64,000 nucleotides of DNA from a bacterium C-53 (GTDB taxonomy: Bacteria > Bacillota > Clostridia > Lachnospirales > Lachnospiraceae): positions 62,001 to 126,000 of the forward strand of contig RAZD01000009.1 in assembly GCA_003612525.1 (NCBI GenBank), read 5' to 3'. The stretch's first letter is position 1. Each line of letters opens with the position of its first letter. Below are positions 36,655-47,023 of the stretch, in pieces. Under the pieces are notes generated by a model that was given only the letters and a program-made list of their open reading frames with translations, was not told where the DNA came from and did not search any database. The translations under genes were made by a program, and so were the position numbers.

Positions 36655-38883
36655 TCATTCAATCGCCGTAACTTCATACAGAACGGACAAAAAGTCCTGG
36701 CAGCAGCCGCTGTCATCCATAGCCTGCCCCGAAGATCTGTCCTCGAGCATCATGCCGTACTGCATCAGCTCATCCCCGTACGCATCATAGGAGAGGTATT
36801 TGCTTTTCACATGATACTTTCGGCTCTTCGACAATCCGCATAAGGGCAGGCGTCTATAGGGTCCGTTTATCTCACTCAGTACCCTTGTCACGGTGACGAT
36901 TGCCATATCCGCGTCCGGCCGGACAATTTCCCAGGCCGCAAAGTTTCCCTCAAAAGGACTTTGCAGCCGGTAAAAATCCCCGAATGCAATCATATTTCTA
37001 TGGCTTTTATAAAATTCTACCTGCCTCTTTACAATTTCAATTTCTTTGCAATTCAGCTGATTCAGATCAAGTTCGTATCCAAATGCACCTGTAAGCGCCA
37101 CATTTCCCCGCGTCTCAATCGGGGTGTTTCGCCCCACCTGCTCATTCGGACAGGCCGAGACATGTGCACCCATACAGCTTAACGGATACACAAAGCTTGT
37201 TCCATACTGAATCTTTAAGCGTTCTATTGCATCTGAGTCGTCCGAAACCCAGCCTTGCGGCGCATAATAGAGCATGCCGGCGTCAAAGCGGCCACCGCCG
37301 CTTGCGCATGATTCGATCAGCAGACGGGGAAACGCCTGAAGCAGACGCTCATGCAGATCATACACGCCGAGTATATACCGATGGAAAATTTCTCCCTGCC
37401 GGTCCGCCGGATAAGCGGATGAATAGCACTCGCTGACAGAGCGATTCATATCCCATTTGATATAACTAATTTTTGCATTCGAAAGAAGGTCATACATCTG
37501 CTCATAAACCGCATCTACCACCTCTTTGCGCGAAAAGTCAAGTACAAACTGATTTCTGCCGTGAGATGCGCTGCGTCCCGGCGTCTGAATCATATAATCG
37601 GGATGATTCCGGAAAAAATCGCTGTCTTTATTCACCATCTCAGGTTCAAACCAAAGTCCGAACTTCATTCCCAAAGCCTCTATTTTCTCTGACAGCCCTT
37701 CTATCCCATCCGGAAGTTTCTCCCGATTGGCTTTCCAGTCTCCCAGTCCGCTTTTATCATTATTTCTGGCGCCAAACCACCCATCGTCGAGCACAACCAG
37801 TTCAATGCCACACTCTTTTGCCTTGCCTGCAAATCTCAGCAAATCCGCTTCCACATAATTGAACTGAGTCGCCTCCCAGTTATTAATCAGGACAGGCCGT
37901 TCTCGGTCCCGCCAATACCCTCTTGCAAGCCGCGACCGGTAAAGTCGGTGGAACTGAAGGCTCATACCGTTCAGGCCGTCTTTTGAATATACCATAACTG
38001 CTTCTGGTGTCGCAAACTCTTCTCCCGGTCCCAGTTTCCACTGAAATCCAAACGGATTGATGCCAAGCATGACACGCAGCACATTATAATTATCCACTTC
38101 GGCCTGTGCAAGAAAATTACCGCTATATACAAGACTGAATCCGTAAGCATCTCCGCTGCATTCCGTAGTGTCCTTTCTTTTCAGGGCCAGAAACGGATTG
38201 TGCTGATGTGAAGAATTTCCTCTTAAACTCGACACTGCCGTAATTCCCGGTTCGAGGCTTCGAACCTTAACATGTCGCTCTCTTGACCATGAACCCGACA
38301 GCTGAATGCTCTCATAATCTGCATCCGGCATATCCACACTCATACTCATAGCCCTGTTTATCATCAAGACTTCCTGTCCGCAATTTACAAACCGGACACT
38401 CCTCGCAATTGCATCTATCTCTTTAAAAATCGTGTATGAAAAAATCACATCGAGATTTCTCCACGTATCCCTCATCAGAATTTCCAGTGTTGACGCCTCT
38501 CTGTCGTCCTCCACATACACTGCCGGCAGTCCCGGAATGGGTTTCTTGCCCTTTGTGATCTCATATTCCTGATATTCCAGTTTGCAGAGACGGCTCCCGT
38601 CACCACCCTGAACCTCCAGCGCCGGATAGCGGTAGTCAGAAGTCCCGTAACATGGATATTCCTGACGCAGATGCTCATAAGACGTATATAAATCCCCTTC
38701 ATTTATATATGTACTCATCGGACGATGCGCCTTCTCCACCATATGCAGATAGCTGCCTTTCGGATTCAGCGCCTTTCCAAAATACAAATGTCCAAGCTGC
38801 CCGCTTTCCATAACATAAAACAGATAACTGATTCTTTCATTGTATAAATGAAACACTTTTTCTCTTTCATTTACTATAACCAT
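36655..38883 (-). CDS. Alpha-galactosidase, glycoside hydrolase family 36
   Basis: Cytoplasmic retaining alpha-galactosidase of 742 residues for raffinose-type oligosaccharides and melibiose. N-terminal beta-supersandwich, then a TIM barrel with VVLDDGWFGARNNDKSGLGDW, nucleophile Asp in YIKWDMNR, and acid/base Asp in WVSDDSDAIERL after CASGGGRFDAGM; the C-terminal beta domain closes the protein. The ATG at 38883 has GGTGGAG nine bases upstream; a GTG at 38898 overlaps that site. It is convergent with the truncated AraC gene and has no transporter beside it. Confidence 0.95.
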   Translation of the reverse strand: MVIVNEREKVFHLYNERISYLFYVMESGQLGHLYFGKALNPKGSYLHMVEKAHRPMSTYINEGDLYTSYEHLRQEYPCYGTSDYRYPALEVQGGDGSRLCKLEYQEYEITKGKKPIPGLPAVYVEDDREASTLEILMRDTWRNLDVIFSYTIFKEIDAIARSVRFVNCGQEVLMINRAMSMSVDMPDADYESIQLSGSWSRERHVKVRSLEPGITAVSSLRGNSSHQHNPFLALKRKDTTECSGDAYGFSLVYSGNFLAQAEVDNYNVLRVMLGINPFGFQWKLGPGEEFATPEAVMVYSKDGLNGMSLQFHRLYRSRLARGYWRDRERPVLINNWEATQFNYVEADLLRFAGKAKECGIELVVLDDGWFGARNNDKSGLGDWKANREKLPDGIEGLSEKIEALGMKFGLWFEPEMVNKDSDFFRNHPDYMIQTPGRSASHGRNQFVLDFSRKEVVDAVYEQMYDLLSNAKISYIKWDMNRSVSECYSSAYPADRQGEIFHRYILGVYDLHERLLQAFPRLLIESCASGGGRFDAGMLYYAPQGWVSDDSDAIERLKIQYGTSFVYPLSCMGAHVSACPNEQVGRNTPIETRGNVALTGAFGYELDLNQLNCKEIEIVKRQVEFYKSHRNMIAFGDFYRLQSPFEGNFAAWEIVRPDADMAIVTVTRVLSEINGPYRRLPLCGLSKSRKYHVKSKYLSYDAYGDELMQYGMMLEDRSSGQAMDDSGCCQDFLSVLYEVTAIE

Positions 38884-39112
38884 AAGGCTATTCTCCACCC
38901 TTTCATGATAAAAGCATTCGTAAAATAAATAATTAACCGATCCTTTGACAGTGAAAGTGTAGCATAAACCGCCGCCTGGATGTATGTACCGTTTTTCTTA
39001 TTATCTGTCCATTTGTTGGTTTTTATGTTTCATATGTTTATTTGCATCTGACCTGTAACCCGTGGGAAATGTCCAAAAATTCAACACATATCTTCCAAAT
39101 CTAAACAACACC

Positions 39113-39151
39113 CCTCACAGCATCCCGGTCACTCTCCCGTTTGCTGTGAGG
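39113..39151 (-). terminator. Terminator after the AlbA_2 protein gene
   Basis: CTCACAGCA/TGCTGTGAG stem around a 20-base loop, between the gene ending at 39178 and the alpha-galactosidase gene start. The minus-strand T run is weak. Confidence 0.65.
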
Positions 39152-39177
39152 TCCTTCATTTCACAATTCACAAATCC

Positions 39178-40626
39178 TCAGACTCCGCTGTAGTATAATT
39201 GTTTCGGACTTTTCGGTTTATCCGGTATGCTTAAACGTATCAGCCCCTGTTCCACAAGCGGCATAATGTAAACCTGCATTGCATAAGACGTAGATGAAAG
39301 CCCCAGATAATCACAAATCTCTTTCCTCGTACGCGGCGTCTTGCAAAAGATCAGAAGATTGTAGATTTCCGCACCATTTTCACGCAGTCCATTTACTGTT
39401 TTCCTCGGCTCCTGATAAAATTTGACCACAAAATGTCCTCGTTTATCCGCAAATTCCGGCTCCCGCAAATTGCATTGTGCAAATTCCCGGCGTATCGTCG
39501 GAATACCGGAATAGCGGTTTTCCGTCACTCCCAAAACCTCCAGAGCCGCCGCGATCATAGGATTACGGGTATCTGGCTGCATTTTCCCCAACTGATCTGT
39601 CCGAAGTCTTCCATAAATTCCCCCCGGATTGTGAATTTCCATCCGGCCATCGAACATCAGAATCTGTATTGGCATTCCCTCCGTGTGAATACTATAATCG
39701 CGATGTACCAGTGCATTGATCACTGCCTCCCGGACCGCCGCCATCGGATAGTCCGTGCGGTCTTCCCGTCTGCCATTGTCTGTTCGGATAATCGTCTTCG
39801 TCCTCATATTGCGCCGCACAAATTTGAGCGCCCCGTCAAGCATTTCAGGAATACTTCCTTCTATCCGTTCATTATCGAGAAATCGCTCCCCCATCTCTCC
39901 TATATCGCCGATTTCATCTCCGGGCACTACAACAGCAGTGATGCATAACTGTGGAAAATATGCCTGAGGATAAAGGCCAAAAAGCATTGCTGCACTCAAT
40001 GTCACTTCATGATTCTTTGTAATGCTCATCAGTTCATACAACTCTCTGTCCGGCATCTGAGACAGATTCGGCTTTCCTTTTCTGAGTCTGCGGATATACC
40101 CTTCCAGACTCTCCTGATTCAAAGCAGAAAAAGCCGCTCTCTGCACTGTGCGGATATCATCCTGATATTTTCGGCGAAAAGCCTCATAGCTGTAAATCTC
40201 ATACTCGGTCATTGGCTCGTCGCTGTCGCCAATGCGGGTGAAAGAACCCTTAAGCCTTCCCTGTCCTTTATAATAACAGGGACGTTCAGCCAAATCCATT
40301 CCCGGTATCTCTGCCGCCACAAAATTCTTCCCGCCCTTCTGCGCTACAGTCATTAATGGGCGAACCACCGGTTCCATCTGAAGGCATTGCTCGTTTACTT
40401 TCTTCTGCAGGTCCTGCGCGTCGTACACTCCGGACTCCTCATAATCATTCTCTTCATCAATGCCAAAAACAATCGTTCCCCCGTTATCCTGATTGGAGAA
40501 ACTGGATAGAGTATCATAAAGACGTCGGGGGCATCCCTTTCCCGCACTTTTTAATTCCAGAATCTGAGATTCACATTTCATTCTTTTAATTTGATTTAAT
40601 AATTCTAAGAATTCTTCCGTGGTCAT
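39178..40626 (-). CDS. Schlafen/AlbA_2-domain protein with ATPase-like and winged-helix regions
   Basis: A 482-residue protein of the group often labelled 'RecG-like'. Residues 1-140 are an AlbA_2/Schlafen-type domain (ESQILELKSAGKGCPRRL, GTIVFGIDEENDYEESG). A GHKL-like ATPase region follows (YPMAAVREAVINALVHRDYS, MEIHNPGGIYG), and a C-terminal winged helix (TRKEICDYLGLSS). Such proteins occur in regulation and in defence loci; the function here is unknown. AAAGGAG before the ATG and its own promoter (TTGTAA/TAAAAT, 40652-40680) mark it as a separate unit. Confidence 0.82.
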   Translation of the reverse strand: MTTEEFLELLNQIKRMKCESQILELKSAGKGCPRRLYDTLSSFSNQDNGGTIVFGIDEENDYEESGVYDAQDLQKKVNEQCLQMEPVVRPLMTVAQKGGKNFVAAEIPGMDLAERPCYYKGQGRLKGSFTRIGDSDEPMTEYEIYSYEAFRRKYQDDIRTVQRAAFSALNQESLEGYIRRLRKGKPNLSQMPDRELYELMSITKNHEVTLSAAMLFGLYPQAYFPQLCITAVVVPGDEIGDIGEMGERFLDNERIEGSIPEMLDGALKFVRRNMRTKTIIRTDNGRREDRTDYPMAAVREAVINALVHRDYSIHTEGMPIQILMFDGRMEIHNPGGIYGRLRTDQLGKMQPDTRNPMIAAALEVLGVTENRYSGIPTIRREFAQCNLREPEFADKRGHFVVKFYQEPRKTVNGLRENGAEIYNLLIFCKTPRTRKEICDYLGLSSTSYAMQVYIMPLVEQGLIRLSIPDKPKSPKQLYYSGV

Positions 40627-40651
40627 TTTAGTTTCTCCTTTCTTTTTTTAT

Positions 40652-40680
40652 ATTTTATCATATATTTCACTTATTTACAA
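40652..40680 (-). promoter_or_regulatory. Promoter of the AlbA_2 gene
   Basis: TTGTAA (40675-40680), 17-base spacer, TAAAAT (40652-40657) on the minus strand, about 25 bases before the ATG. Confidence 0.68.
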
Positions 40681-40708
40681 CTTTTTAAACATGTTTCCAA
40701 AATTCAAA

Positions 40709-40747
40709 AAAGGAACTCAAAAACATATTTTGTATTTGAGTTCCTTT
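40709..40747 (-). terminator. Terminator after the Nudix-YgjP gene
   Basis: A perfect 13-bp stem (AAAGGAACTCAAA/TTTGAGTTCCTTT) with T-rich flank on the minus strand, 15 bases after the stop at 40762. Confidence 0.88.
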
Positions 40748-40761
40748 CAAATATTTTTACT

Positions 40762-41877
40762 TTATATGTACTGCTCCAGCTCTTTCTTCCGCACTTTCCA
40801 GTCAGGCATATACTTTGCTACAAGCTGATAAAATTCAACCGAATGATTGGGATGAATAAAATGTGCAAATTCGTGGAGCACAACGTATTCAATGCATCTC
40901 ACCGGAGTTTCAATAAGGCGGCTGTTTAAGGTAATAATCCCCCTCTCAGGCCGGCAGGACCCCCACATGGACTTCATCGTGCGTATCTTAATTTCAGGAT
41001 AATCCACACCATATTTTTGAAAGGCAGGATAAGTCTCTTGACATACCTGATGAAACACAGAAACTTCCAGCTCCTGAATCCATCGTTTCACACAACGTTC
41101 CCTGCGCTTTTCATCCTGGGTATCCTTTACCGTAAGGCACACGAAATCTCCGTCTCTGTCTACCGCATCTTTCTCTCCCTCTATAACCTTGAGCTCAAGT
41201 TCCTGTCCCAAAACAAAAAAACGTTCCCCGTCTTTATACTGCATTACCCGCTCGGCTTTTCGATTTGCCGGCGCATATTTGTCAAGCGCATGAAGAATAA
41301 AATCCTGCCTGCTTTTTATAAAATTTTCAATAGACCCTACGCTAACTCTGCGATTTGCCGAAATCAAAACCATTCCGTCCGGCTTAATGCGAAGATTTAC
41401 GTTTTTTACAGATTTACGCGCAAGCAGATAACCAATTTCCCTTTCACCGCACAGCACGGAGCGAAACTCCGCGCCCGGTTTCAATATCACTTTAAGCTTT
41501 TCGATTAAGCCCAGATCGGCCGGAAGCCACTCCACACTGTTTAAAGTCTCCCTCGTGAGCCATTTTGCCGCCGCATGTTCTTTCAATACAAGCTGTCCTG
41601 ACCGTATCGTGCAAAAGTAACAGTTCATTGACAAATGAAAATCCGGATAATCATACTCCACCGTATCGACAAGCGGCCCAACTTTCACTGTCACATCGAG
41701 TTCTTCCTTTATTTCACGCATCAGCGCCTGTGACGGAGTCTCTGCGTATTCTATTTTTCCTCCGGGAAATTCCCATCCGCCTTTAAATTGCCCGTATCCG
41801 CGCTGCGTCGCAAATATCCGCTCTCCGTCCCGTATGATACCGGCAGCAACCCGGATAATCTTTTTTTCTTCTGCCAT
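40762..41877 (-). CDS. Fusion of Nudix hydrolase and YgjP-like metallopeptidase
   Basis: A 371-residue two-domain protein. Residues 1-135 are a MutT-type Nudix hydrolase with the box GGKIEYAETPSQALMREI and KEELDV, expected to cleave oxidised or unusual nucleoside triphosphates. Residues 145-371 are a YgjP/DUF45 zinc metallopeptidase-like domain, ending with VVLHEFAHFIHPNHSVEFY (HExxH plus a third His). Both active sites look intact. These domains are usually separate proteins. The ATG at 41877 has GGTGG nearby. It lies 21 bases after the helicase gene on the same strand and probably shares its transcript. Confidence 0.88.
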   Translation of the reverse strand: MAEEKKIIRVAAGIIRDGERIFATQRGYGQFKGGWEFPGGKIEYAETPSQALMREIKEELDVTVKVGPLVDTVEYDYPDFHLSMNCYFCTIRSGQLVLKEHAAAKWLTRETLNSVEWLPADLGLIEKLKVILKPGAEFRSVLCGEREIGYLLARKSVKNVNLRIKPDGMVLISANRRVSVGSIENFIKSRQDFILHALDKYAPANRKAERVMQYKDGERFFVLGQELELKVIEGEKDAVDRDGDFVCLTVKDTQDEKRRERCVKRWIQELEVSVFHQVCQETYPAFQKYGVDYPEIKIRTMKSMWGSCRPERGIITLNSRLIETPVRCIEYVVLHEFAHFIHPNHSVEFYQLVAKYMPDWKVRKKELEQYI

Positions 41878-41898
41878 TCTGCCACCCACCATAAAAAT

Positions 41899-44800
41899 TT
41901 AATGCCGAATCCTGAAATATTGAATCAAAATATTTTTAATATGATTATACCGCCGAGCATATGAATTTTCCACCCGAATGATCTGAATATGATGCTTCTC
42001 ACATATCTCATTCTTTTTCCGGTCACGTTGTACCACAACTTCATCCTCGAAATGCTCTTTCCCGTCAAGCTCAATCGCAATCACCGGAATCTCAGCCTGG
42101 TCAATCTGCTCATAGACAACAAAATCAAACTGCCCGTTGTAAAATAACTGGTCACTGTCCGTATAATCCGGGAAAACATGGGAAATCTCCACATCCTTCT
42201 CCACCACAAACCGGCTCTGCGACAGCCAGATATTTTCAAGCGCATGATTCAGATTCTGCAAAAAAGCCTCCTCCGTCGCCATACTGAACGGTTTCACACC
42301 CAAAGCTCTTGAATTGGCTGTCTGCTGCGTCACTGCATACTGTCCATTTGTCTTCACATACTGAATCAGCTCAAACAGGTCATCCTTACCGTCTTTCTGG
42401 TGCAGACGATCCAGATTCCTGGAACTGGAAAGCACGATCAGCTTGTCCTTCGCCCGCGAAGTCGCCACATTAATTAGCTCTTTATTATTTTTCAGCCACT
42501 CATACGTTCCCGCATAGGTCTGATCTGTGATTGCGGTGGAAAAGAGTATGATATCTTTCTCATCCCCCTGAAATGCATGAACCGTTCCGCAAGTCACATT
42601 CGACAGATGCTTTTTCTCAATTGCATTCTCAATCATATTTTTCTGATTTACAAACGGCGTAATTACACCAATTGACTTATTTTGAAACATGGAAGCATAC
42701 TTTACAATCTCCGCGATTTCTGACGGAGCCGTATTTTTCACATCGCTCTGGCTGTCCTGCACATCCACATAGAGAAGCGGAAACTTCTCGTCACTCTTTG
42801 TCTTGACACAGAGTTTTGAATTGTAATACTTCTTATTATTAAATCCGATGATCTTCTCGTGGCACCTGTAATGATTATGCAAAAGGATTTCATCACTCAC
42901 CGCATCACATGCCAGATATGTTTTATAAATGGAATTTTTTCTGTAATCATAATCATCCGAAACGCGGTATCGCTTCTTTAACTGCTCATTTACCACTTCA
43001 TCAAGCAGGATCACCGGATTCAGCTGCTGCGGATCGCCAACCAGCATAAGACTCTCGCCGCGTATAATCGGCACCAATGCGATTGCCGTATTGCACTGAC
43101 TTGCCTCGTCCATAACCACCATATCAAACACCGGTTCCGGCTCCCCCAGTTTATGCGCCGAGATACATGTCGTCGCGATCACAGGAAAAATTTTAAGCAG
43201 CTTTTCGATATTTTCCTTTTTTCCAAGATACTGATGAAACTGGTCAAACTGCACTTTCCTGTCTTCGCATAGCAGAATATTCTTCAAATCTTCATTCTTC
43301 GGATCATCTATCCGTTTCATATAGCGGGCAGACGTGTAATACAGATACTTTTTCAGCTCTTCCGTATTCTGATCAAGATAAGACATCGCTTCCGCATCCG
43401 TAATTTCTCCGGCCTGCGCCAGTTTACCGCTTACACGCCTGAGCTGCCTTCCGCTTAAATCCGCCTGAAAAGGAAGCATCTGAAAACTCTGTCCATACTG
43501 TTTCTCATGTTCTAACAGACGGTTTAATGTTTCTTTCCGCTCCTTCAGATCAAGCACATCTTCATATTTTTTCAAAAGATTTGACAGTTTTCGGGCCCGT
43601 TCAATACGATCGTCCTTATTACGATCCAGGGTAGCCACGAATACAGGTGTCTCTTTTGCCTGCTCATATAATCTTCTCATATATGGCAGCGCTTCCTTCA
43701 TTTTTTCCGTATTCCCCAACCGGAGAATTGGAAAAGGAATCACCTTTTCCAGATAATTCATGGTTGAAAGTTTCTTAAACACGCTGTTGATCGGATGATT
43801 ATTATAGGATACAAACAGTACTGTTTTCTCGTTGAAAAAGGCAGTTATAATCGTATTCATAATTGTATTTGTCTTTCCCGTACCCGGAGGCCCTTGAATA
43901 TAGGCTGTCGGATACTTCAGCGCATTGTGGATTGCAAGCAGCTGGTCCAGATTTACCTTTCTGTCAATAAGCGCAATCGGATATTCCTTTCTTCGGTCCG
44001 GCCGCTTGAGCAGGTCGCCAAAAAAAGCTCTGATCGGAACCGTTACAGTATTTTCATGATACATCTCGATAATCGCCTTGTATTCTTTATGCAGGTCGAG
44101 AATGATGTCAATCCCCAACCCTACAATATAAGGCATATCATCAACTCCCAATGCCTGCCCGTTATGTCTGGTAACGCAATCCTTGATCTTCTCCTGATTC
44201 TCCTCAAAATCCTTTAGCAGATCATATTCTTCCGCATCCAGAAAGCTTCTCACACTCTGTTTTGTGCCATTCAGCGTATACTCCGTACAAATCGAAATCT
44301 CTTCCGCCGGCTGCAATACCTTTCGCTTCACATCCAACATTAATTTTCGATAAGCAAGCAGATACAGGCCTTTGGGTGTATGTATGCTCAAAACATTCAT
44401 TCCAAGCTGCTGCAATTTTACTTTGCCGCTCTTCTTCTCCACCTCTCCCGTCTTATACTGAAAACTTTTTACAATCATACGAAACTGTTCTTCATTTAGC
44501 TCATATGCCTCCCCATCAAAAGATTCCCTGTCCAGATAACGTACAAGTTCAAAATCAGAATAATACGGCACTGCGTCCATCCGGTTACACATTTCCAGGT
44601 AACTTAAGATCTTTAAATTTGCCGTGTTGTCAAACAGTGTATTATACTTCTGAGGATGTAAGTAAATATCTTCCACCAGCTCCTGATTAACAGGGCAGTA
44701 AGAGCCTTCCACCACATGCGAGGCAGTAATGGAGTCAATATAAATACAGTCAAACCGGTTCATTGTATACTGCCCCAGGTGAAGCCCCTCCACCGTAAGC

Positions 44801-44934
44801 GTACGCTTAACCGCATCCATATCCTGTATTCCTATCCAGTATTTTGTATTCTGACCCTCTTTATTATGGTATTCAATACTCAGCCATTTTCCTTCATGGA
44901 CTGCCCTAAAAATATCCCTGCATATGCTTCTCAT
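41899..44934 (-). CDS. SF1 helicase with WYL-like N-terminus and C-terminal nuclease-like domain
   Basis: A 1011-residue protein. The first 75 residues (HEGKWLSIEYHNKEGQ) resemble a WYL-type ligand domain. The middle is an SF1B/DNA2-like helicase: Walker [14 protein letters not shown], Walker B DMVVMDEASQ, GDPQQLNPV, and VATSRAKDKLIVL near the end of the motor. The last 150 residues (QFDFVVYEQ, PVIAIELDGKEHF, RDRKKNEICEKH) fit a Vsr/DUF2726-type restriction-endonuclease fold. The ATG at 44934 is used because the upstream extension to 45009 runs through the chemoreceptor terminator. Proteins with this layout are often phage-defence or repair factors; the role here is inferred. Confidence 0.85.
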   Translation of the reverse strand: MRSICRDIFRAVHEGKWLSIEYHNKEGQNTKYWIGIQDMDAVKRTLTVEGLHLGQYTMNRFDCIYIDSITASHVVEGSYCPVNQELVEDIYLHPQKYNTLFDNTANLKILSYLEMCNRMDAVPYYSDFELVRYLDRESFDGEAYELNEEQFRMIVKSFQYKTGEVEKKSGKVKLQQLGMNVLSIHTPKGLYLLAYRKLMLDVKRKVLQPAEEISICTEYTLNGTKQSVRSFLDAEEYDLLKDFEENQEKIKDCVTRHNGQALGVDDMPYIVGLGIDIILDLHKEYKAIIEMYHENTVTVPIRAFFGDLLKRPDRRKEYPIALIDRKVNLDQLLAIHNALKYPTAYIQGPPGTGKTNTIMNTIITAFFNEKTVLFVSYNNHPINSVFKKLSTMNYLEKVIPFPILRLGNTEKMKEALPYMRRLYEQAKETPVFVATLDRNKDDRIERARKLSNLLKKYEDVLDLKERKETLNRLLEHEKQYGQSFQMLPFQADLSGRQLRRVSGKLAQAGEITDAEAMSYLDQNTEELKKYLYYTSARYMKRIDDPKNEDLKNILLCEDRKVQFDQFHQYLGKKENIEKLLKIFPVIATTCISAHKLGEPEPVFDMVVMDEASQCNTAIALVPIIRGESLMLVGDPQQLNPVILLDEVVNEQLKKRYRVSDDYDYRKNSIYKTYLACDAVSDEILLHNHYRCHEKIIGFNNKKYYNSKLCVKTKSDEKFPLLYVDVQDSQSDVKNTAPSEIAEIVKYASMFQNKSIGVITPFVNQKNMIENAIEKKHLSNVTCGTVHAFQGDEKDIILFSTAITDQTYAGTYEWLKNNKELINVATSRAKDKLIVLSSSRNLDRLHQKDGKDDLFELIQYVKTNGQYAVTQQTANSRALGVKPFSMATEEAFLQNLNHALENIWLSQSRFVVEKDVEISHVFPDYTDSDQLFYNGQFDFVVYEQIDQAEIPVIAIELDGKEHFEDEVVVQRDRKKNEICEKHHIQIIRVENSYARRYNHIKNILIQYFRIRH

Positions 44935-44990
44935 AAAATTACTCTGCCCCGGCTGCCGTCGTGCGGCACACTTCACCATATATACGGACA

Positions 44991-45025
44991 AAAAGCTGAA
45001 TAAGATCACTCTCTTATTCAGCTTT
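44991..45025 (-). terminator. Terminator of the second chemoreceptor gene
   Basis: A perfect 14-bp stem (AAAGCTGAATAAGA/TCTTATTCAGCTTT) with a six-base loop and a T run on the minus strand. Confidence 0.9.
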
Positions 45026-45057
45026 CTCCCAGTATTTCATTATTCTCCTTCAGACAA

Positions 45058-46746
45058 TTACTTTCCTCTTCCGCGTAATTTAAACTGATGTACGGAAACC
45101 TTCAGCTCCTCTGCCTCATTGTACAACTGACCTGCTGACAGGGCCGACTGCTCTGCTGTAGTGGCATTCATCTGCACGACTTCCGATATCTGCTCCATGC
45201 CAAGTGTCAGCTGTTTCAAAGACTCTGACTGCAGCATCGCCGACTCTGCAATCCGTACCATCAGGGAAGTGGCCTCCTTCGCGCCGACAACCACCGTTCC
45301 CAATACATTTGACGCGTCAGTTGACAGAGATGTACCATACTCAACCAGTTTAATCGAATCTTCAATCATTTCCGTGATACTGTGCGCCGATTCGGAACTC
45401 TTATTGGCAAGGCTTCTTACCTCATCAGCCACAACTGCAAATCCTTTTCCTGCCTCGCCTGCACGCGCCGCTTCCACAGAAGCATTGAGCGCCAGAATAT
45501 TTGTCTGAAAAGCAATGTCCTCGATTGTCTTTATGATTCCGCCAATTCTGCTGGAAGCCTTTGAGATATCTTCCATTGCAGACATCAGATCTCCCATCTT
45601 CTGATCGCACTCTTTCAGGTAGCCCATCGCTGTTCCCGAAGCCTCTCTTGCATTGTTTGCATCTTCAGACGTGCGCTCCACCTGTATGGAAATTTCCTGT
45701 ATACTCGATGACAGCTCCTCCACAGCGGATGCCTGCTGCACGGCGCCGCTTGATAGCGTCTGAGCATCCGACGCCATCTTTCTCGACTGCTCAGATACCT
45801 GTTCCGCCGTCAGATTAATCTGCGAAAGCGCATCATTCAGGGAATCCAGTATTTGACGCATCGCATCCTGTATCGGCCTGAATTCTCCGCGATAATCATT
45901 TCCGACCGGCATATCCATATTTCCATCTGCCATCTGCGCTAATATAGCGTCAATATCGTGTATGTACTTTTTCAATTCACGCTTTGTCTCATGAATTGAT
46001 TCTACCAGCATTCCAATCTCAGATGTGTTTGATTCCAAAGGAAATTCTGCCGAAAGATTTCCCTGAGAAATCTCTCCCATCTGATTTCGAACAACCAAAA
46101 CCGGACGTAAAATCTGAACCCTTGTAATAATGATATTGAGCAGCTGTATGATGCCGACGACACTCAGAGCAATAATCATTTGCACCCTGATTTTATCCAC
46201 TTCTTTCTCTAACAATTCAATCCTGGAAAGCGATCTCACGTCTAAAGCATCCAGAAACTGCTCCTTTAATGCATTGATCTTTGCAATAGATTCACTGTAT
46301 TCCTCTCCATACACATAATCGATTGCTTCCTGTATCTTTCCTTCTTGTACCTTTGTCATTGATTCTTCTTCTAACGGCACAAGAGCATTTGACAGGGAGG
46401 CCATCTCATCAATCATTGCCTGCTCTTCCTGTGTAATGCCTATTTCCTGCATCGCCGCAACACCGATCTCACGGTTTTTTAACTGATTTACTTCATTCCA
46501 ATAATTATCATAATGCGTTTGCTCTGCAGTTGCGGCAAATGCACGCACCTCATTGGTCAGATAAGCGGAACCGTTCATGAAACGATTTGCGTTGTAAGTA
46601 AGTTCATAACGATTCTGATTTGCCAGATTCAATTCACTGTTTGCTTTTCTGTAATTCAGTAACAGCACCATCAGAAATAACATTGAGAGAATTGCAACCC
46701 CATTTAAAATTAAAGTTAACACAGATTGATTAACAGCCTTTTTCAT
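45058..46746 (-). CDS. Methyl-accepting chemotaxis protein (four-helix-bundle sensor)
   Basis: A 562-residue chemoreceptor. Membrane segment near residues 10-30, a helical extracellular sensor of about 150 residues (4HB type), a second segment near 190-210, a HAMP domain, and the cytoplasmic coiled coil with [20 protein letters not shown] and [22 protein letters not shown] eight bases before the ATG. It is divergent to a LytTR/GHKL pair. The ligand is unknown. Confidence 0.93.
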   Translation of the reverse strand: MKKAVNQSVLTLILNGVAILSMLFLMVLLLNYRKANSELNLANQNRYELTYNANRFMNGSAYLTNEVRAFAATAEQTHYDNYWNEVNQLKNREIGVAAMQEIGITQEEQAMIDEMASLSNALVPLEEESMTKVQEGKIQEAIDYVYGEEYSESIAKINALKEQFLDALDVRSLSRIELLEKEVDKIRVQMIIALSVVGIIQLLNIIITRVQILRPVLVVRNQMGEISQGNLSAEFPLESNTSEIGMLVESIHETKRELKKYIHDIDAILAQMADGNMDMPVGNDYRGEFRPIQDAMRQILDSLNDALSQINLTAEQVSEQSRKMASDAQTLSSGAVQQASAVEELSSSIQEISIQVERTSEDANNAREASGTAMGYLKECDQKMGDLMSAMEDISKASSRIGGIIKTIEDIAFQTNILALNASVEAARAGEAGKGFAVVADEVRSLANKSSESAHSITEMIEDSIKLVEYGTSLSTDASNVLGTVVVGAKEATSLMVRIAESAMLQSESLKQLTLGMEQISEVVQMNATTAEQSALSAGQLYNEAEELKVSVHQFKLRGRGK

Positions 46747-46880
46747 TTTGACCGCTCCTTTCGCTACACTTCAAATGTTTCTTCGCAAGAGAAATGGTCA
46801 AAATATCCATTTAACATACTTGAAAAGAATCTTTTTATAGATACAGTGTACAAAAAAATTCGCAAAAATTCAACACTTTT

Positions 46881-46899
46881 GTTTCAAATCTTTTGAAAC
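46881..46899. promoter_or_regulatory. Palindrome between divergent chemoreceptor and LytTR genes
   Basis: GTTTCAAA-TCT-TTTGAAAC, a perfect 8-bp palindrome about 130 bases upstream of both start codons. Candidate operator. The regulator is unknown. Confidence 0.55.
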
Positions 46900-46937
46900 T
46901 CGTATAGTAATAATTTATATAGTAATCAAAAGTTACA

Positions 46938-46966
46938 TTGAATCTGTGGCTGATATAAAGTATAAT
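46938..46966 (+). promoter_or_regulatory. Promoter of the LytTR/GHKL operon
   Basis: TTGAAT (46938-46943), 17-base spacer, TATAAT (46961-46966). Two TATAGTAAT direct repeats (46903-46911 and 46918-46926) lie just upstream; their spacing is shorter than usual LytTR sites. Confidence 0.75.
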
Positions 46967-47023
46967 ATGTAGCGGACAGCTTAGAGGAACTATTTATTTA
47001 ACATAATTATAAGGATAACTGAC

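Noticed and set aside
44935-45009. N-terminal extension of the helicase frame
   Set aside because: It lies over the chemoreceptor terminator and lacks a ribosome site.
46903-46926. TATAGTAAT direct repeats as a LytTR binding site
   Set aside because: The 15-base period is shorter than the usual about 21-22 bases, and the DNA is AT-rich; noted only beside the promoter.
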